This document shows positions 7,411-14,456 of a stretch of DNA of 22,804 nt, in pieces. The position numbers were made by a program, and so were the translations under genes. Source of the stretch: Opitutaceae bacterium. GTDB lineage: Bacteria > Verrucomicrobiota > Verrucomicrobiia > Opitutales > Opitutaceae. A model generated the notes under the pieces. It had not been told where the DNA came from. It searched no databases and worked only from the letters and a program-made list of their open reading frames with translations. Where the stretch lies: positions 1 through 22,804 of the forward strand of contig SYDD01000105.1 of NCBI GenBank assembly GCA_005786775.1, in the 5' to 3' direction. Position 1 is the first letter of the stretch, and every line of letters starts with the position of its first letter.

Positions 7411-8988
7411 ATGCGCCTCCCCTCCCTCCTCCTGCCCCTGCTGCTCGCCAGCGCGGCCTCCGCCGCGTCCGCCGGCCGCCCGAACATCCTGTTCATCTTC
7501 TCCGACGACCATGCGCGGCACGCGATCAGTGCCTACGGCTCGAAAGTGAACCAGACGCCCCACCTCGACCGCCTCGCCCGCGAAGGCACCCGCTTCGAGC
7601 ACTGCTTCGTCACCAACTCGATCTGCACCCCCAGCCGCGCCGTTGTCCTAACCGGAAAGTATTCCCACGCCAACGGCGTGCCGGTATTCAACGTGTTCGA
7701 CGGCGCCCAGCCGCACGTCGCGCGGATGCTGCAGGCTGCCGGCTACCACACCGGGATGATCGGCAAGTGGCACCTCGGAAGCATGCCCACGGGCTTCGAC
7801 CGTTGGATCATCCTGCCCGGCCAGGGGATCTATCATAACCCCGACTTCCTCACGCCCCATGGCCGGATCACCCTGCAGGGGCACGCCTCGCCGCTGACGA
7901 CCCGCCTCGGTATCGAGTTCCTCGAGACCCGCCCGAAAGATCGGCCATTCTTCCTCATGCTCCACCACAAGGCACCCCACCGCGCCTGGGAGCCCGACGC
8001 CGCGAACAAGGCCCGATTCCGAAACCGGGTCATCCCCGAACCCGAGACCCTCTGGGACGACTACGCGACTCGCCCGGCGGCCCTCCCGGAGAATCGCCAG
8101 ACCATCGCCCATGACCTCACGCGCCGCGACCTGAAGCTCGAGCCTCCCGCCGACCTCGCGCCCGGACCCGCGCGCCAGCAGTGGCTGAACGTCAAGCCCA
8201 CCGAGGTCGAGATCACCCTCCCCGACGGCACCCGCCAGTCCCTATCCGGCAAGGACCTCGTGCGCTGGAAATACCAGCGTTACATGCAGGACTACCTCGC
8301 CTGCGTGCAGGACGTGGACGACAGCGTCGGGGAAGTGCTCGAGTACCTCGACCGTTCCGGCCTGGCCAAGGATACCGTCGTGATTTACTCCGCCGACAAC
8401 GGCTGGTATCTCGGCGATCTCGGGATGTACGACAAGCGCTTCATGTACGAGGCCGGCTTCCACATCCCGCTCCTCGTGCGCGGGCCGGGCATGAAGGCGG
8501 GCTCCGTGACGAAGCGCTTCGCCCTCAACGCGGACTTTGCTCCAACCTTCCTCGAGCTGGCCGGCCTGCCCGTCCCCACCGAGATGCACGGTCGTTCTCT
8601 GGCGCCGATCCTCCGCGGCGCGGAACCGACCGATTGGCGCACCTCCGTCTACTACCGGTATTATCACGACCCGGGCCACCACAACACCCGCGCCCACTAC
8701 GGCGTGCGCACCGCGACCCACAAGCTCATCCACTACTGGAAGAAGGACGCGTGGGAGCTTTTCGACCTCACCCGCGATCCCAACGAACAGCGCAACCTCG
8801 CCGGCGATCCCGCGCACGCAGGCCGCCTGGCGGAGCTACGCTCCGAGATTACGCGGTTGCAGCGCCAGCTCGGCGACACGGGGCAGTTCGCGAACGAAAT
8901 TCCACGTGACGGGGTCGATGCGCCGGTAAACGTCCCCCGCCTCGGCGAGAAGGATGTACGCGGGGCGATCGCCCTCGCCCTCCCCTGA
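7411..8988 (+). CDS. Secreted type I (formylglycine) sulfatase
   Basis: This 525-residue sulfatase is predicted to be exported: the N-terminus (MRLPSLLLPLLLASAASAASA) is a clear signal peptide with a cleavage site near residue 21. The active-site Cys72 sits in a canonical C-T-P-S-R motif and must be converted to formylglycine by a maturase that is not in this window. Metal ligands are seen at SDDH (31-34) and YSADNGW (326-332). GKYSHANG (82-89) and KWHLG further on also match the family. The substrate is probably a sulfated polysaccharide or glycosaminoglycan; the DYLACVQDVDDSVGEVLEYL stretch resembles heparan- or GlcNAc-sulfatase relatives, but the subfamily cannot be fixed by eye. No glycoside hydrolase or lyase adjoins it. 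The sequence before the ATG is TTTCCCG, not a Shine-Dalgarno site. It converges on xerD with a 16-base gap and no terminator hairpin. Confidence 0.95.
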   Translation: MRLPSLLLPLLLASAASAASAGRPNILFIFSDDHARHAISAYGSKVNQTPHLDRLAREGTRFEHCFVTNSICTPSRAVVLTGKYSHANGVPVFNVFDGAQPHVARMLQAAGYHTGMIGKWHLGSMPTGFDRWIILPGQGIYHNPDFLTPHGRITLQGHASPLTTRLGIEFLETRPKDRPFFLMLHHKAPHRAWEPDAANKARFRNRVIPEPETLWDDYATRPAALPENRQTIAHDLTRRDLKLEPPADLAPGPARQQWLNVKPTEVEITLPDGTRQSLSGKDLVRWKYQRYMQDYLACVQDVDDSVGEVLEYLDRSGLAKDTVVIYSADNGWYLGDLGMYDKRFMYEAGFHIPLLVRGPGMKAGSVTKRFALNADFAPTFLELAGLPVPTEMHGRSLAPILRGAEPTDWRTSVYYRYYHDPGHHNTRAHYGVRTATHKLIHYWKKDAWELFDLTRDPNEQRNLAGDPAHAGRLAELRSEITRLQRQLGDTGQFANEIPRDGVDAPVNVPRLGEKDVRGAIALALP

Positions 8989-9004
8989 GCGGCCCCGGTC
9001 AAAA

Positions 9005-9937
9005 TCAGGCCGCGCCCCGGCCACGCGGGTGGTGCTTCCGGTGGCCTTCCGCGAGCCGCCGGGGCTCCACCGCGGTATAGATCTGGGTGGTGGAGATGCT
9101 GGCGTGGCCCAGCATCTCCTGGATCGCCCGCAGGTCCGCGCCGCCCGCCAGCAGGTGAGTCGCGAACGAATGCCGCAGGTCGTGCGGCTTGACCCGCGGA
9201 TCGACGCCGGCGCGCCGTGCGTGGGCCTTGACGATCATCCAGAGCGCCACGCGCGAGAGGAAACGGCCGCGGTGATTAAGGAACACGTGACCGCGGGTGT
9301 GAGGCCGCACCAGCGCAGGCCGGCCGCCCGCGAGGTAGTCACGGAGCGCCGCGCACGCTTGGCGGCCGACCGGCACCACCCGCTCCTTGGAGCCCTTGCC
9401 GAACACGCGCAGGCCTCCGCCCTCGAGGTCGAGCTGCGTCAGCAGCAGCCCGGCAAGCTCGGAAACGCGGAGTCCGCTCGAGTAGAACAGCTCCAGAATC
9501 GCCCGGTCCCGCAGCGAACGCGGTTCCGGCCCCACCGGCGCCGTTACCAGCCGCGCGACCTCGGGGGCGGAGAGGGTACGGGGCACCCTGCGCCCCGGAC
9601 GCGGGCTGGTCAGCAGGATCGTAAAGTCATCGGGTCGCGCCCCGTCCCGAACCAGTTGACGGGCGAGCATCCGCAGCGCCGAGAGTTTTCGCGCCACGCT
9701 CGCCACGGCGTAATCGCCGGCGGCGAGGAACTGAAGCCAGGTCGCCGCCTGGTCTCCCGTCACCACGCCCCAATCCACCGCCCCGTGCCGGGCGAAGAAA
9801 GCCGCGGCCTGATCGAGGTCGCGCCGGTAGGCGGCGAGGGTATTGGCGGAAAGTCCGCGCTCGAGCCCGAGAAAAGAAAGGAGGGCGTCGATCGGACCGG
9901 CCCAACCACCCCGCGCGCGGCTCAGGTCGTCGGGCAT
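9005..9937 (-). CDS. xerD: Tyrosine recombinase XerD
   Basis: This 310-residue tyrosine recombinase is of the size and type that resolves chromosome dimers at dif. An N-terminal SAM-like core-binding domain (~12-100) precedes the catalytic domain. Catalytic residues are all present: Arg157 (SGLRVSEL), the lysine in GKGSKER (180-186), His252 and Arg255 (HDLRHSFATHLL), His278 (LGHASISTTQIYT) and nucleophile Tyr287. The C-terminal RRLAEGHRKHHPRG favours XerD over XerC. No phage or integron genes are nearby, which supports a housekeeping role. The start ATG at 9937 is preceded by CTTCTCCG. infA ends 19 bases upstream on the same strand, so the two may be co-transcribed. Confidence 0.93.
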   Translation of the reverse strand: MPDDLSRARGGWAGPIDALLSFLGLERGLSANTLAAYRRDLDQAAAFFARHGAVDWGVVTGDQAATWLQFLAAGDYAVASVARKLSALRMLARQLVRDGARPDDFTILLTSPRPGRRVPRTLSAPEVARLVTAPVGPEPRSLRDRAILELFYSSGLRVSELAGLLLTQLDLEGGGLRVFGKGSKERVVPVGRQACAALRDYLAGGRPALVRPHTRGHVFLNHRGRFLSRVALWMIVKAHARRAGVDPRVKPHDLRHSFATHLLAGGADLRAIQEMLGHASISTTQIYTAVEPRRLAEGHRKHHPRGRGAA

Positions 9938-9956
9938 CGGAGAAGGCCGCGCCAGC

Positions 9957-10223
9957 CTAGTAATTCCGGCGCCGCGGGGGCGGCGTGTAATTGGAGTTCT
10001 GCTCCTTCATCCGGAAGGTGATCCGCGCCTTCTCCAGATCGTAGGGGCTCATCTCCATCTTCACCATATCACCAGCGGCAATCTTGATGAAATTCTTGCG
10101 CAGCTTACCCGAAATGTGCGCGAGCACGACGTGCCCGTTCGAGAGCTGAACCTTGAACATCGTGCCGGGGAGCACCGCCACCACCTTACCCTCCACCTCG
10201 ATCGCGTTATTGTCAGACGACAT
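9957..10223 (-). CDS. infA: Translation initiation factor IF-1
   Basis: The 88-residue protein is an S1/OB-fold factor that binds the 30S A site. The core is recognisable: AIEVEGKVVAVLPGTMFKV (7-25), LSNGHVVLAHISGKLRKN (27-44) and GDMVKMEMSPYDLEKARITFR (51-71). The tail (about 72-88, ending PPPRRRNY) is roughly 15 residues longer than the usual 71-72 residue IF-1 and is Pro/Arg-rich. The ATG at 10223 begins the conserved MSSDNNAIEVEG; the frame stays open another 115 codons upstream, but that stretch is low-quality and lies antisense to tadA. xerD follows on the same strand. The upstream divergent spacer to tadA carries a possible promoter and a palindrome. Confidence 0.97.
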   Translation of the reverse strand: MSSDNNAIEVEGKVVAVLPGTMFKVQLSNGHVVLAHISGKLRKNFIKIAAGDMVKMEMSPYDLEKARITFRMKEQNSNYTPPPRRRNY

Positions 10224-10263
10224 AGGGGGCCGGAAGGAAGAGTGGGAGCGAGATGATGGGCAT

Positions 10264-10284
10264 AAGGGACTTTCGAAAGCCCTT
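10264..10284. other. 21-base palindrome in the infA/tadA divergent spacer
   Basis: AAGGG-A-CTTTC is followed directly by GAAAG-CCCTT: a ten-base-pair inverted repeat with one unpaired A at 10269 and no central spacer. It lies in the middle of the 108-base spacer, about 41 bases from the infA start and 47 from the tadA start. On the minus strand it would sit around the start of transcription if the weak infA promoter is real. It could be an operator or a small 5'-UTR hairpin. No U-run follows, so it is not an intrinsic terminator. Confidence 0.4.
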
Positions 10285-10313
10285 GTAAGCCAGAAGGCGG
10301 CACCCTTAGTCAA
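10283..10313 (-). promoter_or_regulatory. Weak candidate promoter for infA
   Basis: On the minus strand, TTGACT (10308-10313) matches a -35 box at five of six positions. It is followed after 19 bases by TTACAA (10283-10288) as a poor -10. The spacing is longer than ideal. The position, 60 bases upstream of the infA start, is sensible. This is pattern matching only. Confidence 0.25.
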
Positions 10314-10331
10314 GCTTCCCGCCCTCGCCTT

Positions 10332-10892
10332 ATGGCCGCGCCCCCGCCTCCCTGCCCGTTTCCCAAGCTTCATCCCTCGCAGTTGGTCCGGGACGACGGG
10401 TTCTTTATGAGCCTCGCCTACAACCAGGCGATCGACGCGTGGCGGGCGGGCGAGGTGCCGATCGGCGCGATCATCGCGGTGGATGGGGAAGTCGTGGCCG
10501 CCGCCCACAATACCGTGGAGGAAAACCGAGACCCGACCGCCCACGCGGAGATGCTCGCCCTCACCCAAGCCGCCGCCGCACGCGGAGATTGGCGACTCGA
10601 AGGGGCGACCGTATTTGTGACGAAGGAGCCCTGCCCGATGTGCTCCGGGGCACTGCTGATGAGCCGCGTCCAGCGGGTCTGCTACGCGGTTCCGGACCCC
10701 AAGATGGGGTGTTTGGGCGGCGCGACGGACCTCAATCAGCTACCCCGAATGAACCACCGCCTTGAGCTCACCGCCGGCGGGGTCCTCGAGGCAGAATGCC
10801 GTACGTTGCTGCAGGCGTTCTTCCGCGGCCGGCGCGAGGGGCTCGAGGAAGGCGCGGAGGGTTCGCCTTGCCCCGTGGTGCCCCGGTGCTGA
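10332..10892 (+). CDS. tadA: tRNA-specific adenosine deaminase TadA
   Basis: TadA deaminates A34 of tRNA-Arg(ACG) to inosine. The zinc-dependent cytidine-deaminase fold is clear in 186 residues: AGEVPIGAIIAVDGEVVAAAHN (39-60), the HAE motif with zinc ligand His71 and proton-shuttle Glu73, and PCPMCSGALLMSR (100-112) with zinc ligands Cys101 and Cys104. NTVEENRDPTAHAE and PKMGCLGGATDLNQ agree with TadA rather than with nucleoside deaminases. The ~22-residue N-terminal extension is Pro-rich. The C-terminus (EGAEGSPCPVVPRC) is variable. The ATG at 10332 lacks a Shine-Dalgarno site. The next gene begins 11 bases after the stop, suggesting one transcript. Confidence 0.95.
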   Translation: MAAPPPPCPFPKLHPSQLVRDDGFFMSLAYNQAIDAWRAGEVPIGAIIAVDGEVVAAAHNTVEENRDPTAHAEMLALTQAAAARGDWRLEGATVFVTKEPCPMCSGALLMSRVQRVCYAVPDPKMGCLGGATDLNQLPRMNHRLELTAGGVLEAECRTLLQAFFRGRREGLEEGAEGSPCPVVPRC

Positions 10893-10902
10893 GCCTCGCC
10901 GG

Positions 10903-11703
10903 ATGCGCCGGATCAAGATCGCCCAATTTGGCCTCGAAGCCATCGGCCAGGAATCTCTCCGGCTTGCCGCTGAACGCGCGAACCTGGAGGTGGTCGGCGC
11001 CGTCGAGATCGACCCGGCGCTGGCGGGGCGCCCGGTCGGCGAGGCATTGGGGTGTCCGCTGCCCGCGACAGCGTGCATTCACCCGACCTTCGCCGCGCTC
11101 GCCGCGCAAGCCGGTCTCCCGGATGTCCTCCGGCACACCGCCGGCTCGGACGCCACCCGCTCCTTCGCGCAAGTGCTCCCGGCGATCGAGGCGGGAGTGA
11201 GCGTCGCCTCCACCTGCGAGGAACTAATCTTTCCGGGCCTGCTCGCGCCGGAGAGGACCGGGGAGATCGACGCGCTCTGCCGCCGGACCGGAGCCCGGTT
11301 GGTGGGCACCGGCGTCAACCCCGGATTCGTGATGGACGTGCTCCCGCTGTGCCTGACGGGCGTTTGCAAGGAGGTATCCGCGGTGTACGTGGAACGGGTC
11401 GTCGACGCCCGTACCCGCCGCCAGCCACTGCAGGCGAAGATCGGCAGCGGGCAGGACCCCGCCGAATTCCGCGACCGATTCACCGCCGGCACGGCCGGGC
11501 ACGCTGGGTTTCGGCACTCGGTCGCTCTGCTGGCCCACGGGCTCGGCTGGCGGCTCGACGAGATCCGTGAGACCTGCGAGCCCGTCGTCGCAGAAAGCCG
11601 CGTCGTCACGCCTCACTTCGACGTGGCGCCGGGGGTCCGGTTACTAACCGAGCTTCCGCTGACCGTCTGCCGGAACGCGGGTGCCGCCGCCGACCCGCGC
11701 TGA
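10903..11703 (+). CDS. Diaminopentanoate dehydrogenase / dihydrodipicolinate reductase-like protein, apparently missing an internal segment
   Basis: The 266-residue protein has a Rossmann NAD(P)-binding start (KIAQFGLEAIGQESLRL) and the diagnostic segments ASTCEELIFPGL (102-113) and GTGVNPGFVMDVLPLCLTG (135-153) of the 2,4-diaminopentanoate dehydrogenase-like branch of DapB homologues. Family members are usually about 330-350 residues. Here EPVVAESRVVTPHFDVAPG (226-244) matches the region where the substrate-binding beta sheet should continue, yet it runs directly into VRLLTELPLTVC (245-256), which resembles the extreme C-terminal PGLLTMxDLPLP element. About 75 residues therefore appear deleted in frame. 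It may be non-functional, an assembly artefact, or a short subfamily. It lies between tadA and an SDR gene, 5 bases before the latter. Confidence 0.75.
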   Translation: MRRIKIAQFGLEAIGQESLRLAAERANLEVVGAVEIDPALAGRPVGEALGCPLPATACIHPTFAALAAQAGLPDVLRHTAGSDATRSFAQVLPAIEAGVSVASTCEELIFPGLLAPERTGEIDALCRRTGARLVGTGVNPGFVMDVLPLCLTGVCKEVSAVYVERVVDARTRRQPLQAKIGSGQDPAEFRDRFTAGTAGHAGFRHSVALLAHGLGWRLDEIRETCEPVVAESRVVTPHFDVAPGVRLLTELPLTVCRNAGAAADPR

Positions 11704-11708
11704 AGCTT

Positions 11709-12458
11709 ATGCCTACCGCCCGTTCCTCTTCCCATCCCCTCGCCCTCGTCACCGGAGCCGGCTCCGGTGTCGGTCGCGCCACCGCCCTGCGACTCTTGCG
11801 TGGCGGCTGGAGCGTGGCCGCGAGCGGCCGTCGGGTGGAAACCCTCCGGGAGACCGCCGCGCTCGTGCCCGCCCCGCAGCGCGCGCGCCTCCATCTCCTG
11901 CCCTGCGATCTCGCGGATCCGGAGGCCATCCGCCGGCTCGCGGCGAAGGCAGGACGCATCACTGGGCGCCTCGACGCGCTCGTGAACGCCGCCGGCCACA
12001 ATATCCCGCGACGCTCGCTCGAGGTCCTGTCCGCGGAGGACTACCGGGCCGTCATGGCCGCCAACATCGACGGCGTACTCGCGCTGGTCCAAGCCGTCTT
12101 GCCGACAATGCGCCGCGCCGGGCAAGGCACGATCGTAAACGTCGGTTCCGAGGCGGGCCGCCAGGCCTCGGCAAAGTCCGGAGCGGCCTACGTGATCTCC
12201 AAGTTCGGTCTGACGGGACTCACCCAGACCATCAATGCCGAGGAGCGCGACCGGGGCATCCGCGCCTGCTGCGTGTTCCCGGGAGACATCGATACACCGC
12301 TGCTCACGAAGCGCCCCGCCGCGCCCTCACCGGAGGCACGGGCCCGCATGTTACGCGCGGAGGATGTCGCGGAGTGTATTTGGTTCGCGCTTTCCCTACC
12401 GACGCGCGCCAACGTCGAGGAAATCTTGGTGCGGCCGAGCCGCCCGTGGAACGGGTGA
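11709..12458 (+). CDS. Short-chain dehydrogenase/reductase (classical SDR)
   Basis: This 249-residue oxidoreductase has all classical SDR landmarks. They are the cofactor motif TGAGSGVG (15-22), CDLADPE (65-71), NAAG (92-95), the catalytic Ser146 in NVGSEAG, and Tyr160-x-x-x-Lys164 in AAYVISKFG. SGRR after strand beta-2 (38-41) suggests NADP(H) preference by an Arg near the 2'-phosphate. The FPGDIDTPLL segment is the usual PG motif after the substrate loop. The substrate cannot be predicted. The gene starts 5 bases after the truncated dehydrogenase, and 55 bases separate it from the HemX-like gene, so all may belong to one transcript. Confidence 0.93.
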   Translation: MPTARSSSHPLALVTGAGSGVGRATALRLLRGGWSVAASGRRVETLRETAALVPAPQRARLHLLPCDLADPEAIRRLAAKAGRITGRLDALVNAAGHNIPRRSLEVLSAEDYRAVMAANIDGVLALVQAVLPTMRRAGQGTIVNVGSEAGRQASAKSGAAYVISKFGLTGLTQTINAEERDRGIRACCVFPGDIDTPLLTKRPAAPSPEARARMLRAEDVAECIWFALSLPTRANVEEILVRPSRPWNG

Positions 12459-12513
12459 GCCGCAGGGCCGGGGCTTGCCCCGAGAACCGGCGCCGCCCAG
12501 CCTGCCGTCTCCG

Positions 12514-13359
12514 ATGACCCTGCCCTTCACCGACCGCACCTGGCTCTGGCTGGCGGCGGCGCTTTACTTGGCGGGGTTCATCCTGGGGTCGATCGCCCTA
12601 TTCAAGCGGGGGCGTCCGGCCGGCGCCGCCACCTACGCGCTAATCCTGCTTGGCTACCTCGCGCAGTTGGCCGGGCTCGGCCTGCGCGGTCGCGCGGTCG
12701 GCGGTTGCCCCCTCGGCAACCCGTTCGAGCTCTATCAATTCACTGCGTGGTCCGCGATCACCCTCTACCTCGTGGTCGGGGCAACCTTCCGCCTCAGCCT
12801 GCTCGGCTACTTTACTGCCTGCCTGGCCTCCACGGTCACCCTGATTTCGCTCCTGTTTCCGAGTTGGGACGCAGGCCAGCGCGTGCGAATCTTCGGGCAC
12901 AATCCGTGGATCGAACTGCACGCGGCGCTCGCGGTCTTCAGCTACGGCGTCTTCGCGCTGCTTGCGCTCACCTCGCTCATGTTTCTGCTGCGGCACTTTT
13001 CGCTGAAGTCGAAGCGTCTGGGCGGATGGTTCTCGTTCCTGCCCGCAATCCGCGACTTGGACCACATGGGCGTGCGACTGCTTGCCACGGGGACGGCGAT
13101 CCTTGGCTTCGCGGTCAGCGTCGGCGCCGCGCATTGGGCGCGGCCTGAGACGGTGGTAAACCTCGAGAAGTTTGTGGTTACGGTGGCCGTGGCCGGGGCC
13201 GCGTTCGTGCTCCTCCTGCTGAGGCTGCGCGGTGTTTTGCTCGCGCGCCGGTTCGCGGTAGCCTGCCTAATCCTTTATGCGGCCGCGCTGCTATCCCTCG
13301 TGACCGTGGGACCGGGTCGCGGCCGCGTCCCGCCGCCGGCGGCCCCGACCGCCCGATGA
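12514..13359 (+). CDS. HemX-like cytochrome c assembly membrane protein (CcsA/HemX family)
   Basis: The 281-residue integral membrane protein has about eight hydrophobic segments (roughly 10-30, 38-56, 74-92, 97-115, 133-158, 187-205, 218-236, 246-264). It matches the CcsA/CcmC/HemX family through GNPFELYQFTAWSAI (68-82), His136 in IELHAALAVFSYGVF, and DHMGVRLLATGTAILGF (183-199). The tryptophan-rich WWD haem-binding motif of true CcsA/CcmC is absent, as in HemX. HemX genes are found directly upstream of hemA in Bacillus and other groups, and here the stop overlaps the hemA start (ATGA, 13356-13359), so translational coupling is likely. In Bacillus HemX affects HemA level; whether it does so here is inference. 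The ATG at 12514 is preceded by GTCTCCG. Confidence 0.9.
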   Translation: MTLPFTDRTWLWLAAALYLAGFILGSIALFKRGRPAGAATYALILLGYLAQLAGLGLRGRAVGGCPLGNPFELYQFTAWSAITLYLVVGATFRLSLLGYFTACLASTVTLISLLFPSWDAGQRVRIFGHNPWIELHAALAVFSYGVFALLALTSLMFLLRHFSLKSKRLGGWFSFLPAIRDLDHMGVRLLATGTAILGFAVSVGAAHWARPETVVNLEKFVVTVAVAGAAFVLLLLRLRGVLLARRFAVACLILYAAALLSLVTVGPGRGRVPPPAAPTAR

Positions 13360-14456
13360 GTACCGGGAATATCTTCGTGATCGGGGCAACCCACCACCGC
13401 ACGCCGATCGAAGTCCGCGAGCGGTTGGCGCTCGACGAAGACGGCACGACCGCACTTCGCGACCAGCTGGCCAACCTGGCCGGGCTACGTGAGTTCACGG
13501 TCGTGAGCACATGCAACCGGATCGAGTTCTACGGGGTCGCGGCGAGCGACGACGTAGCCGAGCAGGTCGGCGGTGCATTCTGCCGGTGGCAGAACTTCGA
13601 CCCGGCAGAGTTCGCCCGCTTCCAGCTCGACCTGCGTAATGAGGCCGCCTTGCAGCATTTAGTCGAGGTCGCAGCTGGCCTCGACTCACAGATGCTGGGG
13701 GAGACCGAAATCTTCGGTCAAATGAAGCAAGCCTATGCCTCCGCCCAGGCCGCTGGGCACACGGGGCCCGTACTCAACCGCGCCTTCCAGAAGGCTTTCC
13801 AAGCCGCCAAGCAGGTGCGAACGCAGACCGCGATCACGATGGGGCAAGTTAGTGTTGCGAACGTAGCGGTCGAACTGGCGGGGACCATCTTCGGCGGGCT
13901 GGCGGATGCGCGAATCCTCCTGCTCGGAGCCGGCGAGATCGGAGAGAAGACCGCGAAGGCGTTTCAGAGTCGAGGCGCCGCCTCCCTCACGGTCGCAAGC
14001 CGCCGGCTGGTGCGAGCGATGGAACTCGCGACTACCCTCGGCGCCAGTGCCCTGCCCTACGAGCAGCGCGAAGCCCGCTTGGCAGAGTTCGACATCGTGG
14101 TATGCGCGACGTCGGCCCCGGACATTATTTTGCCCCGCGCCGCGGTCCAAGCGGCGATGGCCCGCCGGCCCGACCGGCCGCTCTTCCTCATCGACCAGGC
14201 GCTCCCGCGCGACATCGACCCCACGGTGGCCGAGCTGGAGAACGTCTTTCTCTACAACCTCGATGATCTCGCGCGGATCGCGCAGGAGAACCTCGCCGCG
14301 CGCGAGGCCGAGACCCTCAAGGGCCGCGCCATCGCGGGCGAAAAGGCGCGGGCCCTCTGGCAGCAGATTGCGGCACAGGTCACCGTTCCAAGCGCCGCGC
14401 CCGCCAGCGAGCGGCCCCGGACGAGCGACGCCGCCTCAATCCCCGAAAGCCGTTAG
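13356..14456 (+). CDS. hemA: Glutamyl-tRNA reductase, short C-terminus
   Basis: HemA reduces Glu-tRNA to glutamate-1-semialdehyde, the first committed step of C5 tetrapyrrole synthesis. The catalytic domain is intact: GATHHRTPIEVRERLAL (10-26), nucleophile Cys53 in VSTCNRIEFYG, His101 in ALQHLVEVAAGLDSQMLGETEI, then the NADPH-binding GAGEIGE (191-197) and VFLYNLDDL near 296-304. Total length is 366, against about 420 in most bacteria. The last ~30 residues are Ala/Pro/Ser-rich, so the C-terminal helical dimerisation domain is absent or cut to one helix. The first histidine of the usual YxHxxxxAVxHL motif is replaced (QLDLRNEAALQHL). The start overlaps the HemX-like gene, and the stop overlaps the lpxB stop by four bases in convergent orientation. 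Confidence 0.96.
   Translation: MSTGNIFVIGATHHRTPIEVRERLALDEDGTTALRDQLANLAGLREFTVVSTCNRIEFYGVAASDDVAEQVGGAFCRWQNFDPAEFARFQLDLRNEAALQHLVEVAAGLDSQMLGETEIFGQMKQAYASAQAAGHTGPVLNRAFQKAFQAAKQVRTQTAITMGQVSVANVAVELAGTIFGGLADARILLLGAGEIGEKTAKAFQSRGAASLTVASRRLVRAMELATTLGASALPYEQREARLAEFDIVVCATSAPDIILPRAAVQAAMARRPDRPLFLIDQALPRDIDPTVAELENVFLYNLDDLARIAQENLAAREAETLKGRAIAGEKARALWQQIAAQVTVPSAAPASERPRTSDAASIPESR

Noticed and set aside
9005..9937. Tyrosine recombinase as sign of a mobile element
   Set aside because: The C-terminal motifs fit chromosomal XerD, and neighbours are housekeeping genes with no att-like repeats or phage genes.
8954..10021. Plus-strand open frame of 355 codons
   Set aside because: It is antisense to xerD and rich in Arg/Gly/Pro with no recognisable domain.
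10224..10331. Possible small SRP RNA gene beside tadA
   Set aside because: In some bacteria the SRP RNA lies near tadA, but this 108-base spacer has no SRP Alu or tetraloop-type conserved sequence.
10224..10568. N-terminal extension of infA by 115 residues
   Set aside because: IF-1 begins at MSSDNN; the extension overlaps tadA in antisense and has no IF-1 similarity.
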